51,314 bases of DNA from Comamonadaceae bacterium (GCA_008080595.1 VIKI01000034.1:8948-60261), one strand, 5' to 3'; positions 1 to 10,464 are shown, numbered from the stretch's first letter. A program made the numbers and translations. The notes: generated by a model from the letters alone, not told the origin.

Positions 1-11
1 TGTTGATAAAT

Positions 12-60
12 AGAGCTGTAGCCATTATGGTAGATGCGCAAGACGCTATCAAAAACATAG
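12..60 (+). repeat. Short palindromic repeat, copy 1
   Basis: This segment resembles three other places in the window (near 7961, 12828 and 13051). Shared elements in order are GCTGTAGC, a TTAT core, a GCGCA block and a GCTAT...ATAG end. It lies immediately downstream of the stop codon of the leftward DUF4143 ATPase gene. Elements of this look recur near gene ends in Comamonadaceae; that is recollection, not a search. Its function is unknown; it may act as a 3' mRNA structure. Confidence 0.55.
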
Positions 61-62
61 TT

Positions 63-1238
63 TTATGAGGGCTGCGGCAGCTTCTCCAGCTCTTCGCATA
101 GCCGCGCCAGTGGCAGGACGGTGATGTCGTGTCCCAGCGGGAAGGTTTCCTGGCCAGGGTAGACCACCAGCTTTCTCACCGGCAACAAGTCGTCGCAGGC
201 GGCATGAAAACCGCGTTCAACCTTTGGAGTCAGGCTGCGCTTGATCTCAATGGCCCAGATGTCGCCACCTGGCCAGACCAGCAGCAAGTCCACCTCGGCA
301 CCGCCACTGGTGCGGTAGAAATAGCCTTGCACGCTGGCGGGGGCGCAGCTCAACAGGTTTTCAATGACAAACCCTTCCCAGCTGGCCCCTAGCACCATGT
401 GGGACAACAGGGTTTCTTTGGTCTCAATGTCCAGCAGGGCGTGCACCAGCCCGCTGTCTCGCACATAAACCTTGGGAGTTTTCACCAGACGTTTGCCGAA
501 GTTGGCGTGCCACGGTGGCAGGCGGCGCACCAGCAGCAGGTCGCACAGCAGATCAACATAGCTTTGCGCGGTTTTCACATCGACCCCGATGTTGCGTGCC
601 AACTGGGTCACATTGAGCATGCCGCCTTGGTGATGCGCCAGCATGGTCCAGAAGCGACGCAGGGTATCGGCTGCGATGCGTGGGCCAAACTGTGGGATGT
701 CGCGTTCCAGGTAGCTGCGGATGAAGTTCTGCCGCCAGCGCAGGCTGCGTGTATTGCTGGGCGCGGTCAGGCTCTCAGGGAAGCCACCGCGCAACCACAA
801 GGCATCGAGTTGCGTTGCACCGGTTTCCAGCAGGTTGAGGGGGCCAAGCTCCAGGTAAGCGATGCGCCCGGCCAGGGTTTCGCCGGATTGTTGGAGCAAG
901 TCCAGCGAGGCTGAGCCCAGCAGCAGGTAGTTGCCCGCACGCCGACCATTGCGCCGGGCCTGGTCGATCAACCCCCGCAGCACCGGAAACAACGCGGGCG
1001 TGCGGTGCACTTCGTCCAGAATGACCAGCTTGTCCAGGTGGTCGGCCAGATACAACTCGGGTTGCGCCAGCTTGGCCCGGTCACGTTCGGACTCCAGATC
1101 AAGGTAGATGCTGGGGATGGCCTTGGCGGCTTCCAGCGCCAGCGTGGTTTTACCGGATTGACGTGGCCCGAGCAGGGCGACCGCAGGGGAATGCTGGAGT
1201 TCTTCAGTGAGCAGGGGCAGCAGGCGACGTGAAAACAT
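63..1238 (-). CDS. AAA-type ATPase with DUF4143 domain
   Basis: The 391-residue protein has an N-terminal P-loop (GPRQSGKT, residues 24-31) and a Walker B (LVILDEV, 71-77), followed by a sensor-like GSAS segment. The C-terminal half fits DUF4143, with a PD-(D/E)XK-like end (GGAEVDLLL, then AIEIK). Members of this family are widespread accessory ATPases with no settled function and often sit among toxin-antitoxin genes, as here. The length is normal for the family and the ATG start places the P-loop close to the N-terminus. No operon partner is visible; tgt, also leftward, begins upstream of it. The family call is secure; the role is unknown. Confidence 0.85.
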   Translation of the reverse strand: MFSRRLLPLLTEELQHSPAVALLGPRQSGKTTLALEAAKAIPSIYLDLESERDRAKLAQPELYLADHLDKLVILDEVHRTPALFPVLRGLIDQARRNGRRAGNYLLLGSASLDLLQQSGETLAGRIAYLELGPLNLLETGATQLDALWLRGGFPESLTAPSNTRSLRWRQNFIRSYLERDIPQFGPRIAADTLRRFWTMLAHHQGGMLNVTQLARNIGVDVKTAQSYVDLLCDLLLVRRLPPWHANFGKRLVKTPKVYVRDSGLVHALLDIETKETLLSHMVLGASWEGFVIENLLSCAPASVQGYFYRTSGGAEVDLLLVWPGGDIWAIEIKRSLTPKVERGFHAACDDLLPVRKLVVYPGQETFPLGHDITVLPLARLCEELEKLPQPS

Positions 1239-1293
1239 CCTTGCAATTATGGAGTTTCATTCCATGATTTGCAAGGATAAATATGCACTTGTT

Positions 1294-2816
<1,523 letters not shown>

Positions 2817-2820
<4 letters not shown>

Positions 2821-3191
2821 ACCTGGTTGATTCATCTGGCTGGATTGAGTTTTTCAAAGCGGGGGCCAATGGCCCGCTGTTCAAACCGGTGATCGAAGAC
2901 CGCCACCACCTGCTGGTGCCCACCATCGCACTGTTTGAGGTGCACAAGGTCTTGAGCCGCGCCCTGCCTGAGGCGCTGGTGACGCAATGTCTGGACGTGA
3001 TGCGCCTGGGCAAAGTGCTGGACTTGACCGATGCGCGGGCCGTGGCGGCTTCCAAGGCGGCGCGCTTACACGGTTTGGCCATGGCGGATGCGGCCATGTA
3101 CAGCCTGGCCCGTGAATTCAATGCCACCTTCTGGACCCAGGATGTGGACTACGACACGCTGCCAGGCGTGCGCTATTTCCCGAAAAATTGA
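2817..3191 (+). CDS. vapC: VapC toxin, PIN-domain ribonuclease
   Basis: The 124-residue protein is PIN-fold: an N-terminal Asp (MNLVDSSGWIEF), a central Glu (FEVHKVL), and the C-terminal acidic residues in GLAMADAAMY and WTQDVDYD. These four acidic positions bind metal for RNA cleavage; VapC toxins typically cut tRNA or rRNA. It is translationally coupled to vapB by a four-base overlap. All expected acidic residues are present, so the toxin is probably active. The target RNA cannot be read from the sequence. Confidence 0.87.
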
Positions 3192-3196
3192 GTTGC

Positions 3197-4459
3197 TCAG
3201 TAGTCAAAGTGCTGGCGTACCCGTTCCTCCAGCAATTCACGGGCCTGGTTTTCGTCGCTGTGGGTCAGACGCTCGTAAATGGCACGGGCCATGGGCTTAA
3301 AGACGGCCATCACGGCAGGATCAAAGTGGCTGCCGGTGTCTTTCTCAAGAATGCCCATGGCGGCATCAAAGTCCATGGGCTCTTTGTAGGGGCGCTTGGA
3401 GCACAAGGCATCAAACACATCGGCCACGGCAAAAATCCGTGCCGACAGTGGAATGGCCTCGCCCTGGAGCTGCTGCGGGTAACCCTGGCCGTTCCACTTT
3501 TCGTGGTGTGAGGCCACCACGGCGTTGGCCCCGTCGAGCCAGCCCATGCCGGTGACGATTTCCTTGCCCTGGTTGACGTGGGTGCGCATGATGTCCATTT
3601 CAGCATCGTCAAGCTTGCCGGGCTTGAGCAAAATCGCATCAGGAATGGCGATTTTGCCCACATCGTGCAAAAAACTGCCGGCAATCAAGGCTTGCATGGC
3701 TGCCCCCTTGAGCCCCATCTGCTCGGCCACGCTGGCGGCCATCCAGGCCACGCGGTAGTTGTGGGCACCGGTATCAGAGTCGCGTTTGGCAATGGCCCGG
3801 CCCAGTGCCTCCATCATGGAAATGTGCGAGTCCAGCACTTCGCGGGCTTTTCTCTCGTTATCGTCTGCCAGGCTAACCACCACCGGGTACAACACGGCCC
3901 CGCAGAGCAATGCGGCCAAGCCCACCATCAGCGCAACAGTCCAGGCGCTGGTCACGATCTGGCTGCGCTGCCAGGCTGGCATCACCCGCACGCCTTCAAA
4001 GTAGCCGGTAATCGGGCGTGTCAGGTCGGTAGCAGAATCGCGCAGCGGCACAAAAACCCGCAACACCCAGACATCATTGGCGAGTTTGCGGCCAAGGTAA
4101 AACGCTTCGGTGTAGTTGGGGCGGCCATGATGGGGTAAATTGGACTCGATGGCCTTACCTTCAAGGGTGCTGGCCCCGGCGAGTTTGTCGCCATGGGAGT
4201 CGTAGATTTCCACAATGTCAAACATGCCACCGCTGATGGTGTGTGCCGCATCCTTGGCCTTGGCTGCTGCATCAGGGCCGTCCAGAATAACCGCATCGTA
4301 GCGGTGCAGCATCCGGCCAGACTCTTCAATGGCCAGCGACACAATACTTTGCTCGGCATCTTCACGGGCCACATACCAGGCAATCGGACTGGCCAAACAG
4401 GTGAGGAAAATACTGACGCTGGCAATGCGTATGGCGGTACGTTTTCGAAAATTATTCAC
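3197..4459 (-). CDS. Membrane HD-GYP domain phosphodiesterase
   Basis: HD-GYP proteins hydrolyse cyclic di-GMP. This 420-residue protein has two membrane segments (about residues 10-30 and 168-192) enclosing a periplasmic sensor region, then a C-terminal HD-GYP domain. The HD dyad is in FLHDVGKIAIPD (H265-D266) and the GYP signature is HHEKWNGQGYP near residue 318. The start is GTG, preceded by a good AGAGGT ribosome-binding site. It begins 9 bases after the queA stop, so it is probably co-transcribed with queA. The sensed signal is unknown. All catalytic motifs look intact. Confidence 0.9.
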   Translation of the reverse strand: MNNFRKRTAIRIASVSIFLTCLASPIAWYVAREDAEQSIVSLAIEESGRMLHRYDAVILDGPDAAAKAKDAAHTISGGMFDIVEIYDSHGDKLAGASTLEGKAIESNLPHHGRPNYTEAFYLGRKLANDVWVLRVFVPLRDSATDLTRPITGYFEGVRVMPAWQRSQIVTSAWTVALMVGLAALLCGAVLYPVVVSLADDNERKAREVLDSHISMMEALGRAIAKRDSDTGAHNYRVAWMAASVAEQMGLKGAAMQALIAGSFLHDVGKIAIPDAILLKPGKLDDAEMDIMRTHVNQGKEIVTGMGWLDGANAVVASHHEKWNGQGYPQQLQGEAIPLSARIFAVADVFDALCSKRPYKEPMDFDAAMGILEKDTGSHFDPAVMAVFKPMARAIYERLTHSDENQARELLEERVRQHFDY

Positions 4460-4468
4460 AGTTACCTC

Positions 4469-5513
4469 TTAAATCGTAATCCTTGCTGGCTTGGTTGTTC
4501 GCGTCAATAGCATGGCATCGCCGTAACTGAAAAATCGGTATTTCTGGCCAATCGCATGGGTATAAAGCGCCATGATGTGCTCATACCCGGCAAACGCACT
4601 CACCAGCATCATCAGGCTGGACTTGGGCAGGTGAAAGTTGGTCACCAGCGCGTCCACCCGCTTGAACTCAAAACCCGGCGTGATAAAGATGCGGGTGTCG
4701 CCGCTGCTCTGGCCACTCAAAGCCCAGGATTCCAGCGTGCGCACCGTCGTTGTTCCCACCGCAATCACTCGCCCACCACGTGCGCGGCAGTCCGCAATGG
4801 CCGCTTGGGTGGCCGCTGGCACCTCATACCACTCGCTGTGCATCTGGTGATCCGCCAGGTTTTCGGTTTTGACTGGCTGAAACGTGCCCGCGCCCAAGTG
4901 CCTCGTCAAAATGCAGCGCGGCTGTGGGGGCCGCCACTGCGCCGGGGTTCTTGGCAAACACGGTCTGGTAGCGCTGTGCATCTTCTGCCGAGTCACTGTG
5001 GGTGATGTAGGGCGGCAGCGGCACATGGCCGTGGCGGGCCATGAGGGTGAAGGGATCGTCGCCCGCGTCGTTGGACAGCACAAAGCGAAACAGTTGCCCC
5101 TGCTCATCCGGCCAGCGTCCCAGCAAGGTGGCGCTCAGGTGGTCATGGCTGCCGGGTGCGCCAAGCAGGCTGACGGTGGTGCCGACCTCGGGTTTTTTGC
5201 TCACCCGCATGTGCGCAGCCACCTGGTTGCCGCCCAGCACACGTTCAATCAGCAATTCCAATTTGCCGCCGGTGGGTTTTTCGCCAAACAGGCGGGCGTT
5301 CATCACCCGGGTGTCGTTGAACACCATCAGGTCACCGGGGTGTATCAGTGAGGGCAGGTCACGAAAAATGCGGTCTACCGGCGTGGGGTTTGTGCCATCG
5401 AGCAGGCGCGAGGCACTGCGCTCGGGGGCTGGGTGCTGGGCAATCAGTTCGGGGGGCAACTCAAAATCAAAGTCGCTCAGGGTGTAGGTGCGCGTGGTAG
5501 CGGTGGTGTGCAT
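4469..5513 (-). pseudogene. queA: queA, interrupted by an internal deletion
   Basis: QueA transfers and isomerises ribose from S-adenosylmethionine to make epoxyqueuosine on tRNA. The N-terminal part starts at 5513 (LSDFDFELPPELIAQHP) and runs to [12 protein letters not shown]. The C-terminal part resumes in another frame at [18 protein letters not shown] and ends normally. Family members have about 20 residues between HFDE and GAGTF; here 7 bases separate them, so about 53 bp are missing and the frame is lost. The junction at 4895-4901 (sense GCACTTG) could be a microhomology scar. The two fragments would not make a working enzyme. A sequencing or assembly error is the alternative. Confidence 0.85.
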
Positions 5514-5667
5514 GCTGCTTGAGGGGCGGACAAGCCCCGTGCCAAGTGAAAGGGATCGGCATTGTCGCAGGCGCATGGATGCAGCGTCTTTGTGTGTGCC
5601 AGCGCACCTACGCGAAATGACCACAGTGTTACAACGGGTCGCTTACAACAACGCAGAAGGGTTCATC

Positions 5668-6321
5668 ATGACAACTTTCACATTACCTGCCCGTGCCGCA
5701 GTTTCAGCCTTGAGTGCCTTGGTTCTATGGGTCAGCGGCTGCGCTGACATGTCCGACGCACAACGCAGTGCCGCGCTGGGTGCTGGAGTAGGCGCACTGG
5801 CGGGTGTTGCCATCGGTGACAGTGGCAAATCGGCCGCCCTGGGGGCTGGCGTGGGGGCACTGGGGGGCTACATCTGGTCGACCCAGATGGCGAAGAAAAA
5901 GGCCGCCATGGAGCAGGCCACGGCGGGCACCGGTGTGGCGGTGACACAGACCGCAGACAACCAGCTCAAGCTCAATATTCCGAGCGACATTTCGTTTGAC
6001 ACTGGTCGCGCCAACATCAAGCCCAACCTGCACCCCATCCTGGACCAGTTTGCCCAAGGCTTGAGCGGCCAGCCCACGATCGAAGTGCGCATCGTCGGCC
6101 ACACCGACAGCACCGGCTCAGATGCCATCAATAACCCGTTGTCGGTGAACCGGGCCGCCAGTGCGCGTGATTATTTGGTTTCGCGTGGGGTGAACTCACA
6201 ACGCATCCAGATCGATGGCCGAGGTTCATATGAGCCGATGGCAGACAACAACACCGAGTCTGGGCGCGCCAGAAACCGCCGCATCGAGATCTTTTTGGCT
6301 GAGCGGGCGGTGGCGCGATAA
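5668..6321 (+). CDS. OmpA-family outer-membrane lipoprotein with glycine zipper
   Basis: The 217-residue protein has a lipoprotein signal (ALVLWVSGC, lipidated Cys at about 25). A glycine-zipper segment follows (GAGVGALAGVAIGDSG, GAGVGALGGYI), then a C-terminal OmpA-like peptidoglycan-binding domain with FDTGRANIKP and GHTDSTGSDAINNPLS. Such proteins tether the outer membrane to peptidoglycan. I chose the ATG at 5668 because it follows an AGAAGG ribosome-binding site and starts the signal peptide; the frame is open upstream to 5488 but that stretch is not protein-like. The gene is divergent from queA. Confidence 0.9.
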   Translation: MTTFTLPARAAVSALSALVLWVSGCADMSDAQRSAALGAGVGALAGVAIGDSGKSAALGAGVGALGGYIWSTQMAKKKAAMEQATAGTGVAVTQTADNQLKLNIPSDISFDTGRANIKPNLHPILDQFAQGLSGQPTIEVRIVGHTDSTGSDAINNPLSVNRAASARDYLVSRGVNSQRIQIDGRGSYEPMADNNTESGRARNRRIEIFLAERAVAR

Positions 6322-6370
6322 GTCCTTGGTGACAAAATTCGCCTGTGGCAATTTGCCACAGGAGTTTCAA

Positions 6371-6583
6371 ATGAGTTTTTCGATCCGAATTGCTGACGCG
6401 CTTTACGATGCTGCCAGATCCCGCGCCAAGGCCGAGATGCGATCTGTACCCCAACAGGTTGCCTATTGGGCCATGGTCGGCCGGGCGGCATTGGATAACC
6501 CCGACTTGCCGATTGAGTTCATCCGCGACACGCTGGTGGCGATGCAAGAAGAATCCGAGCCGTTTGAGTTGCCAATGTCATGA
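6371..6583 (+). CDS. ParD-like antitoxin
   Basis: This 70-residue protein (MSFSIRIADALYDAARSRAK...) fits the ParD-like antitoxin family that pairs with RelE/ParE toxins. The N-terminal IRIADALYDAA resembles the ribbon-helix-helix style of these antitoxins. Its stop overlaps the start of the next reading frame by four bases (ATGA), the usual coupling to the toxin. The toxin that follows is broken, so this antitoxin is now an orphan. Start chosen for the ATG preceded by CAGGAG. Confidence 0.7.
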   Translation: MSFSIRIADALYDAARSRAKAEMRSVPQQVAYWAMVGRAALDNPDLPIEFIRDTLVAMQEESEPFELPMS

Positions 6584-6870
6584 GCGTGCAGTTTGAGCAG
6601 AAACCTGCGTTCAAGCGTGCCTACAAAAAATTGCATACCAACCAAAGCGATGCGGTGCATGCGGCCATTCGCACCATCGTGGCAAATCCGAGAGAGGGAC
6701 AAGAAAAAAGGGTGATCTGGCAGGCGTTTTTGTTCACAAGTTTGATTGTGTGAATCAACAGTATTTGCTCCAAGCGGGTGCTGTTGTCAGTGGGCTTGCA
6801 CGAGAATTTTTACTACGATTTGAACCTGAATTCCTCAATCGGGTGTGTAGCGCTGTCACCCCAAAGGTGA
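6580..6870 (+). pseudogene. RelE/ParE-family toxin, frameshifted remnant
   Basis: Reading from the ATG at 6580 gives MSVQFEQKPAFKRAYKKLH..., the start of a RelE/ParE-like toxin, then stops at 6751-6753. Toxin-like sequence continues in the other frames: GDLAGVFVHKFDCVNQQYLL in one, then VLLSVGLHENFYYDLN in the third. The first shift falls at a run of six A followed by GGG (about 6703-6711). The second shift, near 6772-6782, probably also removed some codons. Two independent lesions argue for real decay rather than one sequencing error. The intact antitoxin upstream would tolerate toxin loss. Confidence 0.75.
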
Positions 6871-6987
6871 GGTGAAACAACGCAAAAAAAGTCAATGTTC
6901 ATAGGAACTTACTGGGACAAGTGAGCGGTCAACTGAGGAGTCTAGGTTGAAGCATTGATTCCAGTGGGGGTACGCCTGAATTGAGTT

Positions 6988-7136
6988 CGCCACAAAAGCC
7001 CGCTGCTTGGGCAGGGAAATTCGAGGGGTTTTGCTGGGCTGACCATGATGCACTCGGTAGTGAAACCTGCGGGCCGAGAGCTGTCCACTGTCCTCATGCC
7101 GGTCTAGCCCTCGGTGGCCGATTTGCCGCAAGCTTT
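6988..7136 (+). pseudogene. Decayed fragment of recG
   Basis: The stretch 7023-7136 aligns without gaps to positions about 8370-8484 of intact recG downstream. Its translation (FAGLTMMHSVVKPAGREL...) matches RecG residues about 115-152 in the wedge domain. One codon is now TAG where recG has TAC. Weaker similarity extends left to about 6988 (CAAAAGCCC...TTGGGCA against CAAAAAGCCC...GTGGGCA) with a gap. It lies in the same orientation as recG, about 1 kb away, with a vapBC pair between. It is a relic of a duplicated or foreign recG. The remainder of 6871-7222 shows nothing I recognise. Confidence 0.75.
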
Positions 7137-7222
7137 TTGTGATGTGGTGTCTGCACTGGCGGTGGCTGCGTCGGTGAAGGTGCGCAGCTGAGGCCGGGGT
7201 GCGCGACCGCGTGCTTGGATCC

Positions 7223-7639
7223 TTATCGCGGTGACAGGACCGGAATCACTTTGCGTCCATAGCGGCGATACACGGAGAAATCGCTGTCGAGTGTCAGCAC
7301 CCGGCAGGGGTCATGCAACTCGGACATGCGCACCAGGCAGGCATCGGCCAGCGAGGCAGGGACGTTATCGTAGCGCTCAAAAAGCGCCCGCACCGCACCC
7401 ACTTGTTCCGCCAGAGAAAGGGATACCCGCACCACCCCTTTTTCGATCAAGGCCAGAGCGCGGGAGGGATCAAACCCCGAGCGTGCCAGCAAAAAACAGG
7501 TTTCCGCCACCACCGCTTCGCAGGTCAAAAAGGGAGCGGGGTGCAGGGCAAATTGTGCTTTGGCCCATTCGTGGTGGGCATCGCCACGGCAATGCAAGGC
7601 CACCCAGGGGCCTGTGTCCAAAATCAGATGGCCACTCAT
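7223..7639 (-). CDS. VapC-type PIN-domain toxin, second locus
   Basis: The 138-residue protein has PIN landmarks: LILDTGPWVAL (first Asp), VVAETCFLL (Glu), SLADACLVRM (Asp) and TLDSDFSVYRR (Asp). It is predicted to be a metal-dependent ribonuclease toxin. It overlaps the upstream antitoxin by four bases. It is not close to the vapC at 2817 in sequence, so the two loci are independent acquisitions rather than duplicates. It sits between the recG relic and intact recG, on the opposite strand to both. All catalytic acidic residues appear present. Confidence 0.85.
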   Translation of the reverse strand: MSGHLILDTGPWVALHCRGDAHHEWAKAQFALHPAPFLTCEAVVAETCFLLARSGFDPSRALALIEKGVVRVSLSLAEQVGAVRALFERYDNVPASLADACLVRMSELHDPCRVLTLDSDFSVYRRYGRKVIPVLSPR

Positions 7640-7887
7640 ACGCGGCCAAAATCCTTCAGGTGGTCTGGATTGGTTGATAAATCTGAGGGGCCGCCCTCAA
7701 AACATCCGGCCAGGTCTCCAGCCTGATCCAGTGCCGAAACAAAAGGGAGCGCGGCAACTTTCCGCTGAGCCATAAACGCCAGCAGCGCACGCCGCACCAG
7801 TTCAGACTTGCTGACATGCGCTTGCTCGCTCATCTGGCGCAATTCCTGTTCCAGGCTCGGTGGGATTTTGATCGTCAAAGTGTTCAT
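7636..7887 (-). CDS. Ribbon-helix-helix antitoxin of the second PIN locus
   Basis: This 83-residue protein begins MNTLTIKIPPSLEQEL and continues with VSKSELVRRALLAFM, a ribbon-helix-helix DNA-binding pattern in roughly the first 40 residues. The rest is a probable toxin-binding tail. It is first in the operon and overlaps the PIN toxin by four bases. The upstream region is shared with divergent recG, so the two may influence each other's transcription. The fold assignment is good; no close named family is claimed. Confidence 0.8.
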   Translation of the reverse strand: MNTLTIKIPPSLEQELRQMSEQAHVSKSELVRRALLAFMAQRKVAALPFVSALDQAGDLAGCFEGGPSDLSTNPDHLKDFGRV

Positions 7888-7960
7888 GGTTGAATATTAC
7901 CGCATGACGATTGGTGTTACCTGCTTTGCTCTTTTCAAGGCAGTGTCTGCACCTTCATGG

Positions 7961-8008
7961 AAATTGAGCCCTGGCCCTTGCTCCATAAGCGCAGGGTGCT
8001 ATCGTTAT
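7961..8008 (+). repeat. Short palindromic repeat, copy 2
   Basis: Closely matches the copy at 13051: both carry AAAT, CTGGCCCTTG, ATAAGCGCA and a GCT-containing right end in the same order. It occupies most of the sequence just before the recG start, so it is likely in the recG 5' untranslated region or promoter. Confidence 0.6.
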
Positions 8009-8027
8009 AAATGTGCAAAATGGGCAT

Positions 8028-10091
8028 ATGCCAGCGTCCATCACGTCAACTGCCCAGCCCCTGACCGGCCCGCAAAAAGCCCTGCGCAAGCTCGGGCTGA
8101 ACCGCGCCATTGACCTGGCGCTGCACCTGCCGTTGCGCTACGAAGATGAAACCCGGCTGGTCAAACTGCGTGAGGTGCGTGAAGGCGAGGTGGCTCAGGT
8201 GGAAGGCCGGGTGGCGCATGCCGAAGTCAAACTCAGCGGCCACCGCCAGTTGCTGGTGACGCTGGACGATGGCACCGGCACCTGCCTGCTGCGCTTCTTC
8301 ACCTTTTACCCGTCGATGCAAAAAGCCCTGGCGGTGGGCAACCAGGTGCGGGTGCGTGGGGAAATTCGCGGCGGTTTTGCCGGGCTGACCATGATGCACC
8401 CGGTGGTCAAACCCGCCGGCGGTGAGCTGGCCACCGCCCTCACGCCGGTCTACCCCACGGTGGCCGGGTTACCACAAGCCTACCTGCGCCGCGCCGTACA
8501 AGCCGGGTTGACCCGGGCCGAGTTGTCAGACACCGTGCCCGCCGAATATTTGGAAGAAATTGGCCTCCATCGCTTATGGAATATGCGCAAGGCGCTCTCA
8601 TTTTTGCATCACCCGACACCCGACGTGTCGCTGGCCGCACTGGAAGACCACAGCCACCCGGCCTGGCAGCGCCTCAAAGCCGAGGAACTGCTGGCGCAGC
8701 AACTCTCGCAACTGCAATCGCGCCGGGAGCGGGCGCGATTGCGGGCTCCGGTGCTGGCCGCCACACCGCTGCTGACCCAGCGCCTGATGGCCGCGTTGCC
8801 GTTTCAACTCACCGCCGCCCAGACCCGGGTGGTGGCCGAGATCAGCCAAGACATCGCCCGCCCCGTGCCCATGCACCGACTGTTGCAGGGCGACGTGGGC
8901 GCAGGCAAAACCGTGGTAGCGGCACTGGCCGCAGTGGCGTGTATCGATGCCGGTTGGCAGTGCGCGCTGATGGCCCCGACCGAAATCCTGGCCACCCAGC
9001 ACTTTGCCAAACTGGTCGGCTGGTTACACCCGCTGGGCATCACCGTGGCCTGGCTCACCGGCAGCCAAAAGGCCAAAGAACGGCGCGAGATGCTGGCGCT
9101 GATCGCCAGCGGCCAGGCGCAACTGGTGGTCGGCACCCATGCGCTGATTCAGGACAAGGTGCAGTTCAAAAACCTGGCGCTGGCCGTGATCGACGAGCAG
9201 CACCGCTTTGGCGTGGCGCAGCGCCTGGCCTTGCGCAGCAAGCTGGTGGATGAGCTGGAGCCGCACCTGTTGATGATGACCGCTACCCCGATTCCGCGCA
9301 CGCTGGCGATGAGCTACTACGCCGATCTGGATGTCTCCACCATCGACGAGCTGCCGCCGGGGCGCACCCCGATCATCACCAAAGTGGTCAACGATGCCCG
9401 GCGCGACGAGGTGATTGCCCGCATCCGTGGGCAAATTGAGCAGGGTCGACAAATTTACTGGGTTTGCCCGCTGATTGAAGAAAGCGAGGCGCTGGACCTG
9501 ACCAACGCCACCGAGACCCACGCCCAGCTCAGCGCGGCCTTGCCCAGCGTGATGGTGGGGCTGCTGCACTCGCGCATGCCGGTGCCGGAGAAAAAGGCGG
9601 TGATGAGCCTGTTCAGCGCCGGCCAAATGGGTGTGCTGGTCAGCACCACGGTGATCGAAGTTGGGGTCGATGTGCCCAACGCCTCGCTGATGGTGATTGA
9701 ACACGCCGAACGCTTTGGCCTGAGCCAACTGCACCAGTTGCGCGGCCGGGTCGGGCGCGGCGCAGCGGCCTCGGCCTGCGTGCTGCTCTATTCCACCGGA
9801 GACGCACCGCGCCTGGGTGAGACGGCACGCGAACGGTTGAAAGCCATGGCCGAGACCAACGACGGCTTCGAGATCGCCCGGCGCGACCTGGAAATTCGCG
9901 GCCCCGGCGAATTCATGGGGGCACGCCAGTCGGGTGATGCGATGTTGCGTTTTGCCGACGTGATTGAGGATGCCCACCTGCTCGACTGGGCCCGTCGCCT
10001 GGCCCCGCAGATGCTCGACCAGCACCCGGCGCTGGCTGAGCAGCATGTGTTGCGCTGGCTGGGAGGCAAGGCGGAATTTTTGAAGGCGTGA
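8028..10091 (+). CDS. recG: ATP-dependent DNA helicase RecG
   Basis: RecG reverses stalled forks and branch-migrates junctions. The 687-residue protein starts with the LTGPQKALRKLGL region and LHLPLRYEDET, then the wedge OB domain, the P-loop GDVGAGKT (288-295) and the DEQH box (389-392). Helicase C-terminal motifs (TTVIEVGVDVPNA, QLRGRVGRG) are also present. I prefer the ATG at 8028; a GTG at 8013 would add five residues. Length is normal and no lesion is seen. The DUF2007 gene follows directly. A degenerate copy of part of this gene lies at about 6988-7136. Confidence 0.97.
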   Translation: MPASITSTAQPLTGPQKALRKLGLNRAIDLALHLPLRYEDETRLVKLREVREGEVAQVEGRVAHAEVKLSGHRQLLVTLDDGTGTCLLRFFTFYPSMQKALAVGNQVRVRGEIRGGFAGLTMMHPVVKPAGGELATALTPVYPTVAGLPQAYLRRAVQAGLTRAELSDTVPAEYLEEIGLHRLWNMRKALSFLHHPTPDVSLAALEDHSHPAWQRLKAEELLAQQLSQLQSRRERARLRAPVLAATPLLTQRLMAALPFQLTAAQTRVVAEISQDIARPVPMHRLLQGDVGAGKTVVAALAAVACIDAGWQCALMAPTEILATQHFAKLVGWLHPLGITVAWLTGSQKAKERREMLALIASGQAQLVVGTHALIQDKVQFKNLALAVIDEQHRFGVAQRLALRSKLVDELEPHLLMMTATPIPRTLAMSYYADLDVSTIDELPPGRTPIITKVVNDARRDEVIARIRGQIEQGRQIYWVCPLIEESEALDLTNATETHAQLSAALPSVMVGLLHSRMPVPEKKAVMSLFSAGQMGVLVSTTVIEVGVDVPNASLMVIEHAERFGLSQLHQLRGRVGRGAAASACVLLYSTGDAPRLGETARERLKAMAETNDGFEIARRDLEIRGPGEFMGARQSGDAMLRFADVIEDAHLLDWARRLAPQMLDQHPALAEQHVLRWLGGKAEFLKA

Positions 10092-10150
10092 GGGGGCAGA
10101 TACACGCCATGCACAGGCGTGCTGCCAATCGGCGTATGCTCAAGACCACC

Positions 10151-10453
10151 ATGCCGCGCCTGACCCAAGCCCCCAATCTCGCCATCGCCACCTTGTGGGC
10201 CGATGCGCTCAAGGGTGAAGGGATTGCCACCAGCGTGCAGCGTCAGTATTTGAGCAGCGTGGCCGGTGAGCTGCCGCCCGATCAGTGCCTGCCCGAGGTG
10301 TGGATTCAGGACGCCGCGCAGGAGGTGCGGGCGCGTGAACTGCTGTACCACCTGCAACATGTGCCGCAGCGGCGCTGGCGCTGCAGTTGTGGCGAGCTGG
10401 TGGAAGGTGGCTTTGAGCAATGCTGGGCCTGCGCCGCGTGGATGCCGCGCTGA
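10151..10453 (+). CDS. DUF2007-like small protein with C-terminal Cys motif
   Basis: About 100 residues. The N-terminal part (LTQAPNLAIATLWADALKGE...) resembles DUF2007, annotated as putative signal-transducing and without established function. The C-terminus holds a likely zinc-binding ribbon, CSCGEL...CWAC. I chose ATG 10151 (MPRLTQ); an alternative ATG lies at 10136. It follows recG closely and probably shares its transcript. The role is unknown. Confidence 0.7.
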   Translation: MPRLTQAPNLAIATLWADALKGEGIATSVQRQYLSSVAGELPPDQCLPEVWIQDAAQEVRARELLYHLQHVPQRRWRCSCGELVEGGFEQCWACAAWMPR

Positions 10454-10464
10454 GACCACGCGAC

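Noticed and set aside
9024..10046. Long open frame on the minus strand opposite recG
   Set aside because: Antisense shadow created by G/C-rich third positions of recG; all recG motifs are on the plus strand.
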